Of a stretch of DNA of 5,586 nucleotides, positions 5,585 through 5,586 are shown piece after piece (the stretch's first letter is position 1; every line of letters begins with the position of its first letter). Made by a program: the position numbers and the translations under genes. This DNA comes from JBKHDT01 sp049974825. GTDB taxonomy: Bacteria > Pseudomonadota > Gammaproteobacteria > Halothiobacillales > Halothiobacillaceae. The stretch covers positions 1 through 5,586 of the forward strand of contig JBNGDJ010000132.1 in assembly GCA_049974825.1 (NCBI GenBank), in the 5' to 3' direction. The notes under the pieces are model-generated. The model saw only the letters and a program-made list of their open reading frames with translations. It searched no databases and was not told the DNA's origin.

Positions 5585-5586
5585 TC

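Overview
The window is GC-rich, tightly packed plus-strand DNA of the kind found in Gammaproteobacteria. The main evidence is the gene order rsxC-rsxD-rsxG-rsxE, which is the proteobacterial Rnf/Rsx order, and the close match of the RsxD N-terminus and core motifs to what I recall of the E. coli protein. I cannot place the genus.

Bases 1-3033 hold the 3' part of an Rnf/Rsx operon: the C-terminal end of rsxC (cut by the window start), then complete rsxD, rsxG and rsxE. Spacing is operon-like (14 nt, 2 nt and a 4-nt ATGA overlap). Together these encode most of a membrane-bound, ion-coupled ferredoxin/NAD-type oxidoreductase. RsxC carries two [4Fe-4S] motifs, RsxD and RsxG each carry a threonine for covalent FMN, and RsxE carries one of the membrane cysteine pairs. 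In E. coli the same complex keeps SoxR reduced. rsxA and rsxB are presumably just upstream, outside the window. The nth gene that follows rsxE in E. coli is absent here.

After a 124-nt gap comes an exported dienelactone-hydrolase-family protein (3158-3943) with its own strong ribosome binding site. It is followed by a GC hairpin and a probable intrinsic terminator (4011-4040). A 197-nt leader with several possible stems then leads to a 386-residue protein of unknown function (4238-5398), whose C-terminal half is an RTX/EF-hand-like calcium-binding module. A second probable terminator follows it.

The last ~120 bases (5470-5584) contain no gene. They are almost entirely four successive perfect inverted repeats with unrelated stem sequences, two of which share the same apex (CAT-CC-ATG). 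This hairpin array runs up to the window edge and is the least explained structure here. The rest of the window is well-understood housekeeping or conserved-hypothetical content.
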